Of a stretch of DNA of 64,000 bases, positions 26,235 through 35,149 are shown piece by piece. Each line of letters starts with the position of its first letter. The stretch's first letter is position 1. Source of the DNA: Sphingobacterium sp. UBA4616 (GTDB lineage: Bacteria; Bacteroidota; Bacteroidia; Sphingobacteriales; Sphingobacteriaceae); assembly GCA_002386525.1 (NCBI GenBank), contig DGIS01000022.1:378240-442239 (forward strand). The letters run 5' to 3'. The position numbers and the translations under genes are program-made. A model generated the notes under the pieces. The model had not been told where the DNA came from. It saw nothing but the letters and a program-made list of their open reading frames with translations, and ran no database searches.

Positions 26235-28289
26235 CTAAAAGAATAAAAGATAAATTAAACCAAGTAAAACTATTAAAAAGACGGAGTATAAAGCGGTCTG
26301 TATCTTCCCGTTTTGTACCAGGCGGACTTGATGACCGGTCCAATAGGTTACCGAAGCAACCGTGTTGACGAAGCCGTCTATAATATATTTGTCTATCCAA
26401 ACACTTAATTGTGAAATCGATAGCACGATTGACTGAATCAAAGAAACAAAGGCATCAACAACATGTCGGTCAAACCAATAACAGAATTGAGCCAATTTTA
26501 ATGTGCCCTTGACAAATACAACATCGTAAAACTGATTGATATAGCCCTGATTTAAAGAAACCTTCAGTGCCGGATTGGCCGGATTGAATGGGTATCTATG
26601 CTGCACATACCATTTCCAGCCGATGATCCAGCCAATAACTGAACCAAGGAGGAGTATTGCAGGGATAATCAGGTGGGCAATGTGGCTTGGAGCAAAGGCA
26701 TATTCGTCCGATAAGAGTCCGTCCATCAACCAGGAATCGTGGTACGAAAATGGATTGAACGAAAATAGTGGAAATAAGCAGAATACACCCAAAACAAACA
26801 TGGGCATCAACATGGTTTTTGGCGCTTCATGTAGCGGATGATCATGTAATTTGCCATGCAGTTGGTTAGTAAGCCTAAACTCTCCAAAAAAAGCTTTAAA
26901 CAGCAATCTACCAATATAGAAAGCGGTTAAAATACTTACAATGATCAAGCTTAATGGGATGATCAGGTATAAGTTCCCTTTTAAAAGAGCCCATTCAAAA
27001 GAAGATATAACGATACTGTCTTTGGATAGAAAACCTGAAGTCAGTGGGAATCCGGCAAGTGCCAATGAAGCAATACTCATGAGCACAAAGGTCTTGGGCA
27101 TATAGTGACGTAATCCACCCATGTTCCGTAAGTCCTGCGGATCAAAGTCTAGTTGACTATGTGTTTTCAGATGGGCCATCTCATGAATGACAGCTCCAGC
27201 GGAAAGAAACAATAAACACTTAAAGAAGGCATGCGTCGTAAGATGGAATAAAGCGGCATCCCATGTTCCAATACCGATCCCAACCATCATAAAGCCCAGT
27301 TGCGATATGGTCGAAAAGGCAAGAATACGTTTGATGTCATATTGGCCCAAGGCGAAGTATGCTGCCGAAGCTGCCGTGATGGTACCGATAATAGCGATAA
27401 ATAGTAATGCCGATTCGCTGAATAATGGAAATACAGTAGCCAATAGGAATACGCCGGCTGCTACCATGGTTGCCGCATGGATCAAGGACGATACGGATGT
27501 AGGACCTTCCATGGCATCCGGAAGCCATACATGTAGTGGGAATTGTGCTGATTTGGCCATAGCAGCCAAGAAAAAGGCAAGTCCTCCTAGGGTAAACCAG
27601 ATCTGAGGTAAACTATTGACTGGAGATACCCATAGTCCATCGACGATTGCGGATTGATAGAGCAGTCCATTATCACCAAATAAATCGACCAAATTAAGTG
27701 TCTTGAACTGCGTAAATACGATCGCAAGGCCGATTAGAAAGCCGAGGTCACCGATGCGATTAACCAAAAATGCCTTTTTATTGGCTTGTACAGCTGTTTC
27801 GCGCGTAAACCAAAATCCGATAAGGAGATAGGACGCAAACCCAACCAACTCCCAAAAGACATACATCAGTAAAAGACTGTCCATAATGACCAATCCCAAC
27901 ATGGCAAAACAGAACAGGCTTAGATACATCCAATAGCGATGAATGCCAGGATCACCTTTCATATATGCCCGGGAATAAACATGCACCGGCAATGCTACAG
28001 TAGGTACCAAGAAAAGCATTAAGGTGCTTAAATTATTTAACAGGATACCAACTTTAAATGAGGTTTCGCCAATAGTGAACCAATCCGCCTGAACCGTTAC
28101 GGGGGCATTATTCCATATGGTGAACCAGGTGAGCCCACCACCGGTAAAACTGAGGGCGATGGCTAGGAGGGAGACAATACCTGACTGGTCACGTTTGCCT
28201 AATAAAGATTGATATAGGAACGCTGCTAATGGGGACACTACGGTAACTAGCGCGGTCAAAAGGGGCGATATGTGAACAACTTGATCCAA
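26235..28289 (-). CDS. nuoL: NADH-quinone oxidoreductase subunit L
   Basis: A 684-residue antiporter-like membrane subunit, the most distal of complex I. FVFWELVGFASYLLIGFWF, AKSAQFPLHVWLPDAMEGPTSVSSLIHAAT, and AFSTISQLGFMMVGIGIG are the conserved NuoL/ND5 blocks. The carboxy end (about residues 560-684) bears the lateral helix and final membrane anchors, PALKVSLNQGYINQFYD onward. It lies three bases after nuoK and three before nuoM in the operon. Confidence 0.95.
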   Translation of the reverse strand: MDQVVHISPLLTALVTVVSPLAAFLYQSLLGKRDQSGIVSLLAIALSFTGGGLTWFTIWNNAPVTVQADWFTIGETSFKVGILLNNLSTLMLFLVPTVALPVHVYSRAYMKGDPGIHRYWMYLSLFCFAMLGLVIMDSLLLMYVFWELVGFASYLLIGFWFTRETAVQANKKAFLVNRIGDLGFLIGLAIVFTQFKTLNLVDLFGDNGLLYQSAIVDGLWVSPVNSLPQIWFTLGGLAFFLAAMAKSAQFPLHVWLPDAMEGPTSVSSLIHAATMVAAGVFLLATVFPLFSESALLFIAIIGTITAASAAYFALGQYDIKRILAFSTISQLGFMMVGIGIGTWDAALFHLTTHAFFKCLLFLSAGAVIHEMAHLKTHSQLDFDPQDLRNMGGLRHYMPKTFVLMSIASLALAGFPLTSGFLSKDSIVISSFEWALLKGNLYLIIPLSLIIVSILTAFYIGRLLFKAFFGEFRLTNQLHGKLHDHPLHEAPKTMLMPMFVLGVFCLFPLFSFNPFSYHDSWLMDGLLSDEYAFAPSHIAHLIIPAILLLGSVIGWIIGWKWYVQHRYPFNPANPALKVSLNQGYINQFYDVVFVKGTLKLAQFCYWFDRHVVDAFVSLIQSIVLSISQLSVWIDKYIIDGFVNTVASVTYWTGHQVRLVQNGKIQTALYSVFLIVLLGLIYLLFF

Positions 28290-28292
28290 TGT

Positions 28293-28601
28293 TTATTTGT
28301 CTTTTAATTGGTTTACCTCATCCGGATTAATGGTGTTGTAATGTCTATAAACATTTAATACAATAGCCAATCCAACGGCTACAGCTGCCGCTGCTAGAAC
28401 AATCGCAAACAACGCAAAAATTTGCCCGCCATAACTCACTTTATCATATTTCCCAAAGGCAACAAAATTCAGGATAGCTGCATTGATCATTAATTCAATA
28501 CCAACCAAAATCATAATCGCATTTTTTTTGGAAAGAACGGTGTAGAGTCCAATGCTAAAGATACACGCACTCACCACCAAGAAATGGGTCAGCGTGATCA
28601 T
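28293..28601 (-). CDS. nuoK: NADH-quinone oxidoreductase subunit K
   Basis: A 102-residue membrane subunit of complex I with three helices. The conserved glutamates sit in IMILVGIELMINAAILNFVAF, where GIELM is the family mark; AAVAVGLAIVL in the third helix carries the A-rich segment with the usual second conserved site. It begins four bases inside the end of nuoJ (28598-28601), which couples the two genes. Confidence 0.95.
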   Translation of the reverse strand: MITLTHFLVVSACIFSIGLYTVLSKKNAIMILVGIELMINAAILNFVAFGKYDKVSYGGQIFALFAIVLAAAAVAVGLAIVLNVYRHYNTINPDEVNQLKDK

Positions 28602-29140
28602 AGTGTACGCTCCTTTCTGGATAAATGAGAAGCTCCAATTAAAGCCATCATCAGAAATATCGATATAATTTCAAAAGGCAATACGTAAAAAGTCATAAAA
28701 CGTAATCCGATTTGATGAATATTGTTATCAGTCGCAGTAATATTATTTCCGTTTTCTATGGACTGAATGATCCAAGTTGATGGTGCCTGTTGCCATTCAA
28801 AGATGCCATAAAGCATCAGTAACAGAAAACCAACTACCACCGGAATAGCTTGCCATTTGGACATGCTTAAGAAGGAACCGCTGTTATCTTGAAGATCTTT
28901 TAGGAGTTCTTTATTGGACAGCATAAAGGCAAACAGCATAAGAATGAGTACGCCTCCGACATAGACCATGATTTGTGTGATGGCCACGAAATCAGCTAAC
29001 GCAAATAGGTATAGTCCTGCCATTGCAAATAAAACAATAAAAAACAGGAATAATGCGCGCGCGATATTTTTAAGATTGACCAGTAAAAGGGCCGAACCGA
29101 TTGCTAGGATAGCGAAAGCGTAGAACAAAATACTTTCCAT
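28598..29140 (-). CDS. nuoJ: NADH-quinone oxidoreductase subunit J
   Basis: A 180-residue membrane subunit with five helices. Typical stretches are ALLLVNLKNIARALFLFFIV, FALADFVAITQIMVYVGGVLILMLFAFML (the VYVGAI-type motif with the pi-bulge helix) and FYVLPFEIISIFLMMALIGA near the end. It joins the quinone-proximal module to the antiporter subunits. Its end overlaps nuoK and it begins three bases after nuoI. Confidence 0.93.
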   Translation of the reverse strand: MESILFYAFAILAIGSALLLVNLKNIARALFLFFIVLFAMAGLYLFALADFVAITQIMVYVGGVLILMLFAFMLSNKELLKDLQDNSGSFLSMSKWQAIPVVVGFLLLMLYGIFEWQQAPSTWIIQSIENGNNITATDNNIHQIGLRFMTFYVLPFEIISIFLMMALIGASHLSRKERTL

Positions 29141-29143
29141 TTT

Positions 29144-29707
29144 CTATTTTTGCTTTGCTGCCTCCTTTTCAGCTTGAAACTGTGTCCATTCAGCTTTGCG
29201 TTGAGCTACCTGCTCGTCAGTCATGTCTGAAAACCCATAAATAAGATCGGTCAGCTTTTGCGAGCTGCGGTCATATGCATTGGTCATGGTAATACATTCT
29301 GTCGGACATACCACCGTGCATAGCCCGCAATACATGCATTTAGCCATATCAATATTGAATTTGGCCGGATATAACCGTTTGACGCTACCGTCAGAAGTCT
29401 TTCCGATCGCTTCTGGCGATTTGATCGCTTCAATTTCGATACAGTCCACAGGACATGCCTTAGCGCAAAGATCACATACAATACAGTCGTCGATATCAAC
29501 CTGCAATTGGTAACGTGCGACTTCCGGGATGGGCATTTTTTCACGCGGATACTGCACCGTCACAATACCTTCCTGTTGATTAAAGTAGTTTTCTTTTTTG
29601 ATATTTAATTCCGTCCTTGAGCGACGTGCACCAAACAGGTGTTTGACAGTCAAAGATAAACCTTTGATTGCCGTACGAAATGCATGCGAAGCCGTTTTAA
29701 ATATCAT
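29144..29707 (-). CDS. nuoI: NADH-quinone oxidoreductase subunit I (two 4Fe-4S)
   Basis: A 187-residue peripheral iron-sulphur subunit. Two classic cysteine groups, CIVCDLCAKACPVDCIEIE and CMYCGLCTVVCPTECITMT, each ligate a 4Fe-4S cluster that passes electrons towards the quinone. The amino end is basic. It is the only peripheral (non-membrane) subunit in this operon. The tail after 160 (DEQVAQRKAEWTQFQAEKEA) is a charged helix of the kind seen in Bacteroidota NuoI. It follows nuoH after seven bases. Confidence 0.95.
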   Translation of the reverse strand: MIFKTASHAFRTAIKGLSLTVKHLFGARRSRTELNIKKENYFNQQEGIVTVQYPREKMPIPEVARYQLQVDIDDCIVCDLCAKACPVDCIEIEAIKSPEAIGKTSDGSVKRLYPAKFNIDMAKCMYCGLCTVVCPTECITMTNAYDRSSQKLTDLIYGFSDMTDEQVAQRKAEWTQFQAEKEAAKQK

Positions 29708-29713
29708 AATATC

Positions 29714-30787
29714 CTATGCTATAACTAAAATTCGCCAAATGGCAGAGATGACCATACACAGAAAAGCCAGCGGTGTCAGTACTTTCCAACATAAACTCAT
29801 CAATTGGTCTGCACGTAACCGCGGTAATGTCCATCGGATCCACATTTGGATGCCTACAATAAGGAATGATTTGGCTAAGGTCCAAAATATTCCCCAAGCT
29901 AAACCAGTCGTCCAATCTGCGAGGCGTACAGCCCCAATGTTTGGTAATGGCGTGTTCCAGCCGCCTAAAAAGAGGACAACGCCCAACATCGATACCAAAA
30001 ACATCATAGCGTACTCGGCCAGAAAGATAAAGGCAAATTGTATTCCACCATATTCCGTATGGAAACCACCGACCAGTTCAGATTCGGCTTCCGGAATATC
30101 AAAAGGAGCACGATTACACTCGGCAAGAGTAGCGATAAAGAATATGATGTAGGTGATAATCAAATGCGGAGCCTGAAAAATATTCCAGGCGAAGAGACCG
30201 CCAATCTCATTAACTTCCCAAATACCCAAGAATTTAATGCTCCCATTGGTGAGGATTCCCTGCCCAATAGCGATTTCATTCAGGTTTAGGGTTTGTGTAA
30301 GCATGACAACTGTAATCAGCGAAAGGCCGACCGGTATTTCATAGGATACCATCTGTGCAATGGCACGCATGGAGCCTAACAAAGAATATTTATTGTTGGA
30401 ACCCCAACCAGCCATTAAAATGCCCAAAGCATCAATGGAAATTATCGCCATAATGAAAAATAAACCGGTATGCGTATCGGCTGGAATAAAATCCTTTGCC
30501 CAAGGAATAACGGCAAATCCTGTAAAGACGGCAACAAAAATAATGATAGGAGCAATCCTAAAGAGAATCTTATCTGCCGATGAAGGGGTGATCAGTTCTT
30601 TTTGGAGTAATTTAAGAATATCAGCGATGGTTTGAAGACTACCATACTTTCCGGTTTCCATAGGACCTAGCCGATCTTGGACGAATCCGGCAATCTTTCG
30701 CTCGGCATATACTGCAAATAAGGTAAATGCTGCTATAAAGGTGAAAATAGCAATAGGAACCAAGATATGTAGTACATTTTCTAGCAA
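29714..30787 (-). CDS. nuoH: NADH-quinone oxidoreductase subunit H
   Basis: A 357-residue membrane subunit that forms much of the quinone-binding chamber. Conserved stretches: TLFAVYAERKIAGFVQDRLGP, GWGSNNKYSLLGSMRAIAQM followed by SYEIPVGL, and CNRAPFDIPEAESELVGGFH with TEYGGIQFAF, the family's E-rich loop. Start at 30787 (MLENVLHILVPI) is natural. It is the first gene of the operon; nuoA-G are not upstream, where citrate synthase lies instead beyond a terminator, so the operon has its own promoter in the 250-base gap. Confidence 0.95.
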   Translation of the reverse strand: MLENVLHILVPIAIFTFIAAFTLFAVYAERKIAGFVQDRLGPMETGKYGSLQTIADILKLLQKELITPSSADKILFRIAPIIIFVAVFTGFAVIPWAKDFIPADTHTGLFFIMAIISIDALGILMAGWGSNNKYSLLGSMRAIAQMVSYEIPVGLSLITVVMLTQTLNLNEIAIGQGILTNGSIKFLGIWEVNEIGGLFAWNIFQAPHLIITYIIFFIATLAECNRAPFDIPEAESELVGGFHTEYGGIQFAFIFLAEYAMMFLVSMLGVVLFLGGWNTPLPNIGAVRLADWTTGLAWGIFWTLAKSFLIVGIQMWIRWTLPRLRADQLMSLCWKVLTPLAFLCMVISAIWRILVIA

Positions 30788-30829
30788 GTCTTATTTATAA
30801 TGATTTTTAATAAGAGACGAATCAATACG

Positions 30830-30837
30830 CAAACTTA
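30830..30837 (-). promoter_or_regulatory. Candidate -7 element of the nuo operon
   Basis: On the minus strand TAAGTTTG matches TAnnTTTG, about 43 bases upstream of the nuoH ATG and downstream of the gltA terminator. A convincing -33 element was not seen. Confidence 0.4.
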
Positions 30838-30989
30838 ACGAAAAACAGGGAATTTAGATAAGGAAAAATTAAAATATACTTAACAAGTAGATTATCGTGA
30901 CAATAGCGTAACAGCGAGCAGCTGTTTATTGTTTGATCGAATAGCTCATTCGTACTTGCAAAGGATTCACAGGAATTGCAATAAAAAGA

Positions 30990-31016
30990 AAAAAGCATCC
31001 TGTAAGGATGCTTTTT
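30990..31016 (-). terminator. Terminator of gltA
   Basis: A 12-base stem (30990-31001 with 31005-31016) of AAGCATCCT type with T-run in the minus direction, shortly after the gltA stop. It separates gltA from the nuo operon. Confidence 0.85.
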
Positions 31017-31037
31017 CGGATATAAATCAAAACCGAA

Positions 31038-32324
31038 TTAACGATTTGAGAATTCAACGTAATCACGTTCTGTGTGGCCAACATACACCTGTCTAGGACG
31101 GCCGATAGGCTCTTTGTTTTCACGCATTTCTTTCCATTGCGCAATCCATCCCGGGAGACGGCCTAAGGCAAATAATACCGTAAACATATCTGCTTTGAAA
31201 CCTAGTGCACGGTAAATAATACCAGAATAAAAATCCACATTTGGATAAAGTTTTCTGTCGATGAAGTATTGGTCATTCAATGCTGCTTCTTCTAATTTCT
31301 TAGCGATATCCAATACAGGGTCTTGCACACCTAATTTTTCCAAAATATCGTCACATGCTTTTTTGATGATTTTAGCACGTGGGTCAAAGTTTTTATAAAC
31401 GCGGTGACCGAATCCCATTAAACGGAAAGGATCGTTTTTGTCTTTCGCTTTGGCAAGATATTTTTCGGCATCACCACCATCATTTTTAATAGCTTCTAAC
31501 ATTTCAATTACAGCCTGGTTTGCACCCCCATGCAATGGACCCCATAATGCATTAATACCTGAAGCAACAGATGCATAGAGGTTTGCATTTGACGAACCTA
31601 CGATGCGAACGGTAGATGTCGAACAGTTTTGCTCGTGATCAGCATGCAAAATCAGCAACTTGTGCATAGCATCAATGACAACCGGATCGAATGTTTTTTC
31701 GTCGTTAACTTCTCCGAACAACATATTCAGGAAGTTGTCGATGTAGCCAAGGTTATTTTTAGGGTATACAACAGGGTGTCCTAATGATTTCTTCTGGATC
31801 CAAGAAACGATTGTAGGCATTTTTGCCAAAAGATTGATGATCGTTTGATCCTCTTCTTCATCTGTTAAGTTTGGATTTAAAGATTCTGGGTAAAATGCCG
31901 ATAATGCACCAACTAAACAGGAAAGTTGCCCCATTGGGTGTGACTTGGAAGGAAATCCAGCGAAGAAATTTTTCATGTCCTCGTGGATCATCATTTGCTT
32001 TTTGATGTCAGCTCTGAATTTTTCCAATACCTCTTTTTTGGGAAGCTCTCCATAAATCAACAAATAAGCAACTTCTAAGAAAGTCGATTTCTCTGCCAAT
32101 TGTTCAATGGGATATCCTCTATATCTCAATATGCCTTTTTCACCGTCAAGGAAAGTAATCGCACTCTTCGTAGCACCCGTATTTTTATATCCTGGGTCTA
32201 ATGTAATAAATCCGCTTAGATCTCTTAATTTGGAAATATCAACTGCTTTTTCATTCTCAGTACCGACAACGACCGGAAGGTCATAAGAAGTTCCGTCTAA
32301 ATTTATAGATGCTTTATCTGACAT
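31038..32324 (-). CDS. gltA: Citrate synthase
   Basis: A 428-residue type II-like bacterial citrate synthase, which joins acetyl-CoA and oxaloacetate at the entry of the TCA cycle. The catalytic histidine regions are LLILHADHEQNCSTSTVRIV with NALWGPLHGGANQAVIEML, and the third block is FGHRVYKNFDPRA. The start MSDKASINLDGTSYDLPVVV is natural and the length normal. A candidate -7 element (TAAATTTG) is upstream; a terminator follows. It is a single-gene unit. Confidence 0.97.
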   Translation of the reverse strand: MSDKASINLDGTSYDLPVVVGTENEKAVDISKLRDLSGFITLDPGYKNTGATKSAITFLDGEKGILRYRGYPIEQLAEKSTFLEVAYLLIYGELPKKEVLEKFRADIKKQMMIHEDMKNFFAGFPSKSHPMGQLSCLVGALSAFYPESLNPNLTDEEEDQTIINLLAKMPTIVSWIQKKSLGHPVVYPKNNLGYIDNFLNMLFGEVNDEKTFDPVVIDAMHKLLILHADHEQNCSTSTVRIVGSSNANLYASVASGINALWGPLHGGANQAVIEMLEAIKNDGGDAEKYLAKAKDKNDPFRLMGFGHRVYKNFDPRAKIIKKACDDILEKLGVQDPVLDIAKKLEEAALNDQYFIDRKLYPNVDFYSGIIYRALGFKADMFTVLFALGRLPGWIAQWKEMRENKEPIGRPRQVYVGHTERDYVEFSNR

Positions 32325-32366
32325 GTTTATATATTATCTTATATCTGATTTGTTATGCTAATCTCA

Positions 32367-32374
32367 CAAATTTA
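32367..32374 (-). promoter_or_regulatory. Candidate -7 element of gltA
   Basis: TAAATTTG on the minus strand, matching TAnnTTTG, about 42 bases before the ATG. The -33 element is not clear. Confidence 0.4.
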
Positions 32375-32513
32375 ACTATTTGATATTTAAAATTGAAAGT
32401 TCTTGTGGAATTAAAATGACATGACTACGTCATATTGGATAATATCTACTAACAATTTACTTAAATAAGCAAATCATTTATCCAAATTTAACATTACCTT
32501 ATTGTACAAAGCG

Positions 32514-32759
32514 TTAATCTATTTTTCGCTGGGCTACCTTTCCTTTATCTTCATAATTCCCATGTTTACCTGATCCAAAGAAAGGAAGTATAACAAAACA
32601 AACAAGAATAATAGAGGTTGCGGTCAGTATTCCAGTTGTCCATAGAATTTTACTGAAATTTTCGGCAGCTAACAGCTGAATGCCCCACATTCCCAAAAGG
32701 AAATAGGTAGCAACGAAGAGAATCACCAAGGTAAATAGTATACCGAATATATATTTCAT
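32514..32759 (-). CDS. Small two-helix membrane protein
   Basis: An 81-residue membrane protein with two hydrophobic segments (FGILFTLVILFVATYFLLGMWGI and TTGILTATSIILVCFVILPFF) and a basic cytoplasmic tail (KGKVAQRKID). I do not recognise the family. It lies six bases after the SPFH gene, so the three genes (zinc-ribbon protein, SPFH protein, this one) form one operon and probably work together at the membrane. Confidence 0.7.
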   Translation of the reverse strand: MKYIFGILFTLVILFVATYFLLGMWGIQLLAAENFSKILWTTGILTATSIILVCFVILPFFGSGKHGNYEDKGKVAQRKID

Positions 32760-32765
32760 AATGGG

Positions 32766-33773
32766 TTATATTTTGTTGAGAATCTGTTTTTTTAATGCGT
32801 CGAATTCTTCCTGGGTAATGATATTTTCACGAAGTAGCAGTTGCATCTTTTGGAGCTTCTCCACGAAGTCGCCTTCTTGCTGAATATGACCTTTGATTTC
32901 CTCTTTTTGAAGATCAAACTGCTTACCAAGTTCCATACCGACGCCAAGTTGTGCACCCACTCCCGCAATCCCACCTTCATTTTTAGCAGCATCACGCAGC
33001 GCGCGTAACTTTTCTAATTCAACATAGCTTAAACCTGCTTGCTGTGCGGCTTGATTTTGCGTGGTTAGATCGGCGATTTCTCCAATCCTCCTTTTGGTAT
33101 TGGCATCAAATTGGGTTCCTAGGATTTTAAAATCTGTAATATCGAGCCCGAGATCTTTAAAATCTTGTTCCACTGCAGTCTTGATATCGTTAGATAGTAA
33201 TGCTAGTTGGCTATCAATCTCATTATAGCCTAGCTTCTTTTGTGCAATCTGTGCGGTAATTTGTTGAGGAATGCGATTATTGAGTATGTCTTGGATGACG
33301 GCTGTAGTGACTGTATTTTGATTGGCCACAATGTTTTTATAGAAATGGACCGGTTCATTGATCAGGTAGGAAAATGTACCATTCAAACCGATTTCTATAG
33401 GTAAATTGTATTGTGGGTCGATATATTTGATCGGAGAACCTGTTCCCCAGGATTGATTGACGATAGCAGCCGTGCGAAAAAAGTAGATATACAGTTTGTG
33501 CTCTGATTCAAAATTTTGCCGTAGTCGTGCTAACGTAGTAAAAAATGGATGATTATCCGTTTTGAGGTTATACGTTCCAGGTTCGGTTAGCAGATTTTCG
33601 CCTTTACCTTCATACACAAGAATGCATCCCTGCCCTGGGGCGAGGATTAGTTTGCTGGAATTTTTGATCTCATTCCTTTCGGATGGAAATTTATACCATA
33701 ATAATCGAGGGTCTTGGTTTTTCCACTCGATAACTTCAGAAAGTTGGTTGTTAAAAAGATTAAATAGTCCCAT
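32766..33773 (-). CDS. SPFH-domain protein with SHOCT-like tail
   Basis: A 335-residue protein of the SPFH (stomatin/prohibitin/flotillin) superfamily, related to bacterial YdjI/virion-core-like proteins. The opening GLFNLFNNQLSEVIEWKNQD and the ILAPGQGCILVYEGKGENLL strand are typical, and the long central region (DFKDLGLDITDFKILGTQFD) contains the SPFH helix. The end, QKMQLLLRENIITQEEFDAL then KKQILNKI, is a SHOCT-type module. There is no membrane anchor; it may form oligomeric rings at the membrane. It starts five bases after the zinc-ribbon gene end. Confidence 0.8.
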   Translation of the reverse strand: MGLFNLFNNQLSEVIEWKNQDPRLLWYKFPSERNEIKNSSKLILAPGQGCILVYEGKGENLLTEPGTYNLKTDNHPFFTTLARLRQNFESEHKLYIYFFRTAAIVNQSWGTGSPIKYIDPQYNLPIEIGLNGTFSYLINEPVHFYKNIVANQNTVTTAVIQDILNNRIPQQITAQIAQKKLGYNEIDSQLALLSNDIKTAVEQDFKDLGLDITDFKILGTQFDANTKRRIGEIADLTTQNQAAQQAGLSYVELEKLRALRDAAKNEGGIAGVGAQLGVGMELGKQFDLQKEEIKGHIQQEGDFVEKLQKMQLLLRENIITQEEFDALKKQILNKI

Positions 33774-33778
33774 AGTTA

Positions 33779-35149
33779 TTAATTTAGTGTGTCGAATTTG
33801 GGATTATACCCTTCAAATTTGTTGATTTGTTTTCCATTATTATCAAAATAATAATAGTCACTCGAGCCTCTTACAATAAAGCCGTCTTTTAACAGGCTCC
33901 CATTTCCATAGATGGACTTGAGGTCAGTAGTAAAGGTTTTTTGTATAGCCCCAGTTGTGATATCCAGCAGTTGGATCTGGAAAGGATCGTCTTCAGCTGG
34001 TGTTGGCTTATAGGCGATAAGGAGCGTTTTGTCATTCTGGGCGATGACTATAGGCTGAAAGTAAAGTCTGCCTGGTGTAAAGTCTTTAAAGTTAATCAAA
34101 CGCGCTCCTTTAAATTGCCACGGATTGATCAATACCTTTTTATAGGGATCTCGGTCGGTAAAAATACCCGATCCACCATAATCCTTATCCCAAGAAAACC
34201 GTGGGGTATCTTTAGGATATCCATATTGATAATGGTAAGTATACTGGATTAACTGAATTTTTTCCTCTGGATAATAGCTGGACTTACTTGAAAAAGTAAA
34301 CTCCGTTTTTGTCGTCGGATTGGGAAGTTTTTTTCTTCTTTCCTCGTAAAGCACTTTATCCGGTATCGCCTTATTTATTAACGGGTAATAGGCCAGATTT
34401 TGACCTTCATTGTTGATAATTTGATAAGCGGAACCATAGTCTTCATACTTAAATTCAACTTTGGCTATGCCAGTACTTAAAGATGGAGCATCTTTAACAT
34501 AATTTTCCAAAACACTCTTATACGTGAGCGTGTTTTTGTCAAGTTGATAGATGTATTTGGACTTGACGATGATGTAAAGGTTTTGATCTTCAAATACCTG
34601 AAGTTTAACGTCGCTGCTCGATAATTCAACGGGAGTCTCCATCAATGCTTTTACCCATTCTTTTTTACCTGTTTTAGGGTCAAAAAGCCCAATGTATACC
34701 TTGTTGTCTTTGGTTGAATCCATTCTTTTCCTAAAAGTTCCTACATTACCAACGACCACAACATGCGGCGTATTATTTTTGTCCATGAATAACGTATTAC
34801 TCGCATAGTTCCATTCAAGCGGTTCTACTTCTTCTTTCTCGTTCGCTGAGTTGGAACCACTATAAGTGGAATAACTCGGCTCAGGTTTCTTGGAAAAAAT
34901 AGCACTTATAGCCCCGATGATAAACATGACCGCGATAAATCCCACAACGGCGAATAGGACAATCCGAAGGGCCTTATATTGATCTGTATTGTTGCGCGGA
35001 TAGTTATAGTTGTGATTGATATTGATATCGTCGCTATCGAGAAAAAATTCTGTTCCGCAGCTGTCACATTTATAATAATCCGGACGTAGTGTGGTAACTT
35101 TTATACTCCCACAATGCGGACATTTGATCGCTTTAATATTTTTAGCCAT
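33779..35149 (-). CDS. Zinc-ribbon membrane protein with propeller-like domain
   Basis: A 456-residue protein. The amino end is a zinc ribbon: CPHC at residues 10-13 and CDSC at 28-31. A single helix, ALRIVLFAVVGFIAVMFIIG, spans the membrane at about residues 59-80. The rest is a beta-rich domain with repeated W/D-type blades (NTLFMDKNNTPHVVVVGNVG and similar), consistent with a seven-bladed propeller on the outer side. Family not recognised. It is the first gene of a three-gene operon with the SPFH protein, suggesting a shared membrane or stress role. Confidence 0.7.
   Translation of the reverse strand: MAKNIKAIKCPHCGSIKVTTLRPDYYKCDSCGTEFFLDSDDININHNYNYPRNNTDQYKALRIVLFAVVGFIAVMFIIGAISAIFSKKPEPSYSTYSGSNSANEKEEVEPLEWNYASNTLFMDKNNTPHVVVVGNVGTFRKRMDSTKDNKVYIGLFDPKTGKKEWVKALMETPVELSSSDVKLQVFEDQNLYIIVKSKYIYQLDKNTLTYKSVLENYVKDAPSLSTGIAKVEFKYEDYGSAYQIINNEGQNLAYYPLINKAIPDKVLYEERRKKLPNPTTKTEFTFSSKSSYYPEEKIQLIQYTYHYQYGYPKDTPRFSWDKDYGGSGIFTDRDPYKKVLINPWQFKGARLINFKDFTPGRLYFQPIVIAQNDKTLLIAYKPTPAEDDPFQIQLLDITTGAIQKTFTTDLKSIYGNGSLLKDGFIVRGSSDYYYFDNNGKQINKFEGYNPKFDTLN

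Noticed and set aside
27187..27606. 139-codon plus-strand ORF opposite nuoL
   Set aside because: It is the antisense of a conserved membrane subunit and has no coding features of its own.
29598..30152. 184-codon plus-strand ORF opposite nuoI and nuoH
   Set aside because: It crosses the two antisense genes; the length is explained by low stop frequency opposite membrane helices.
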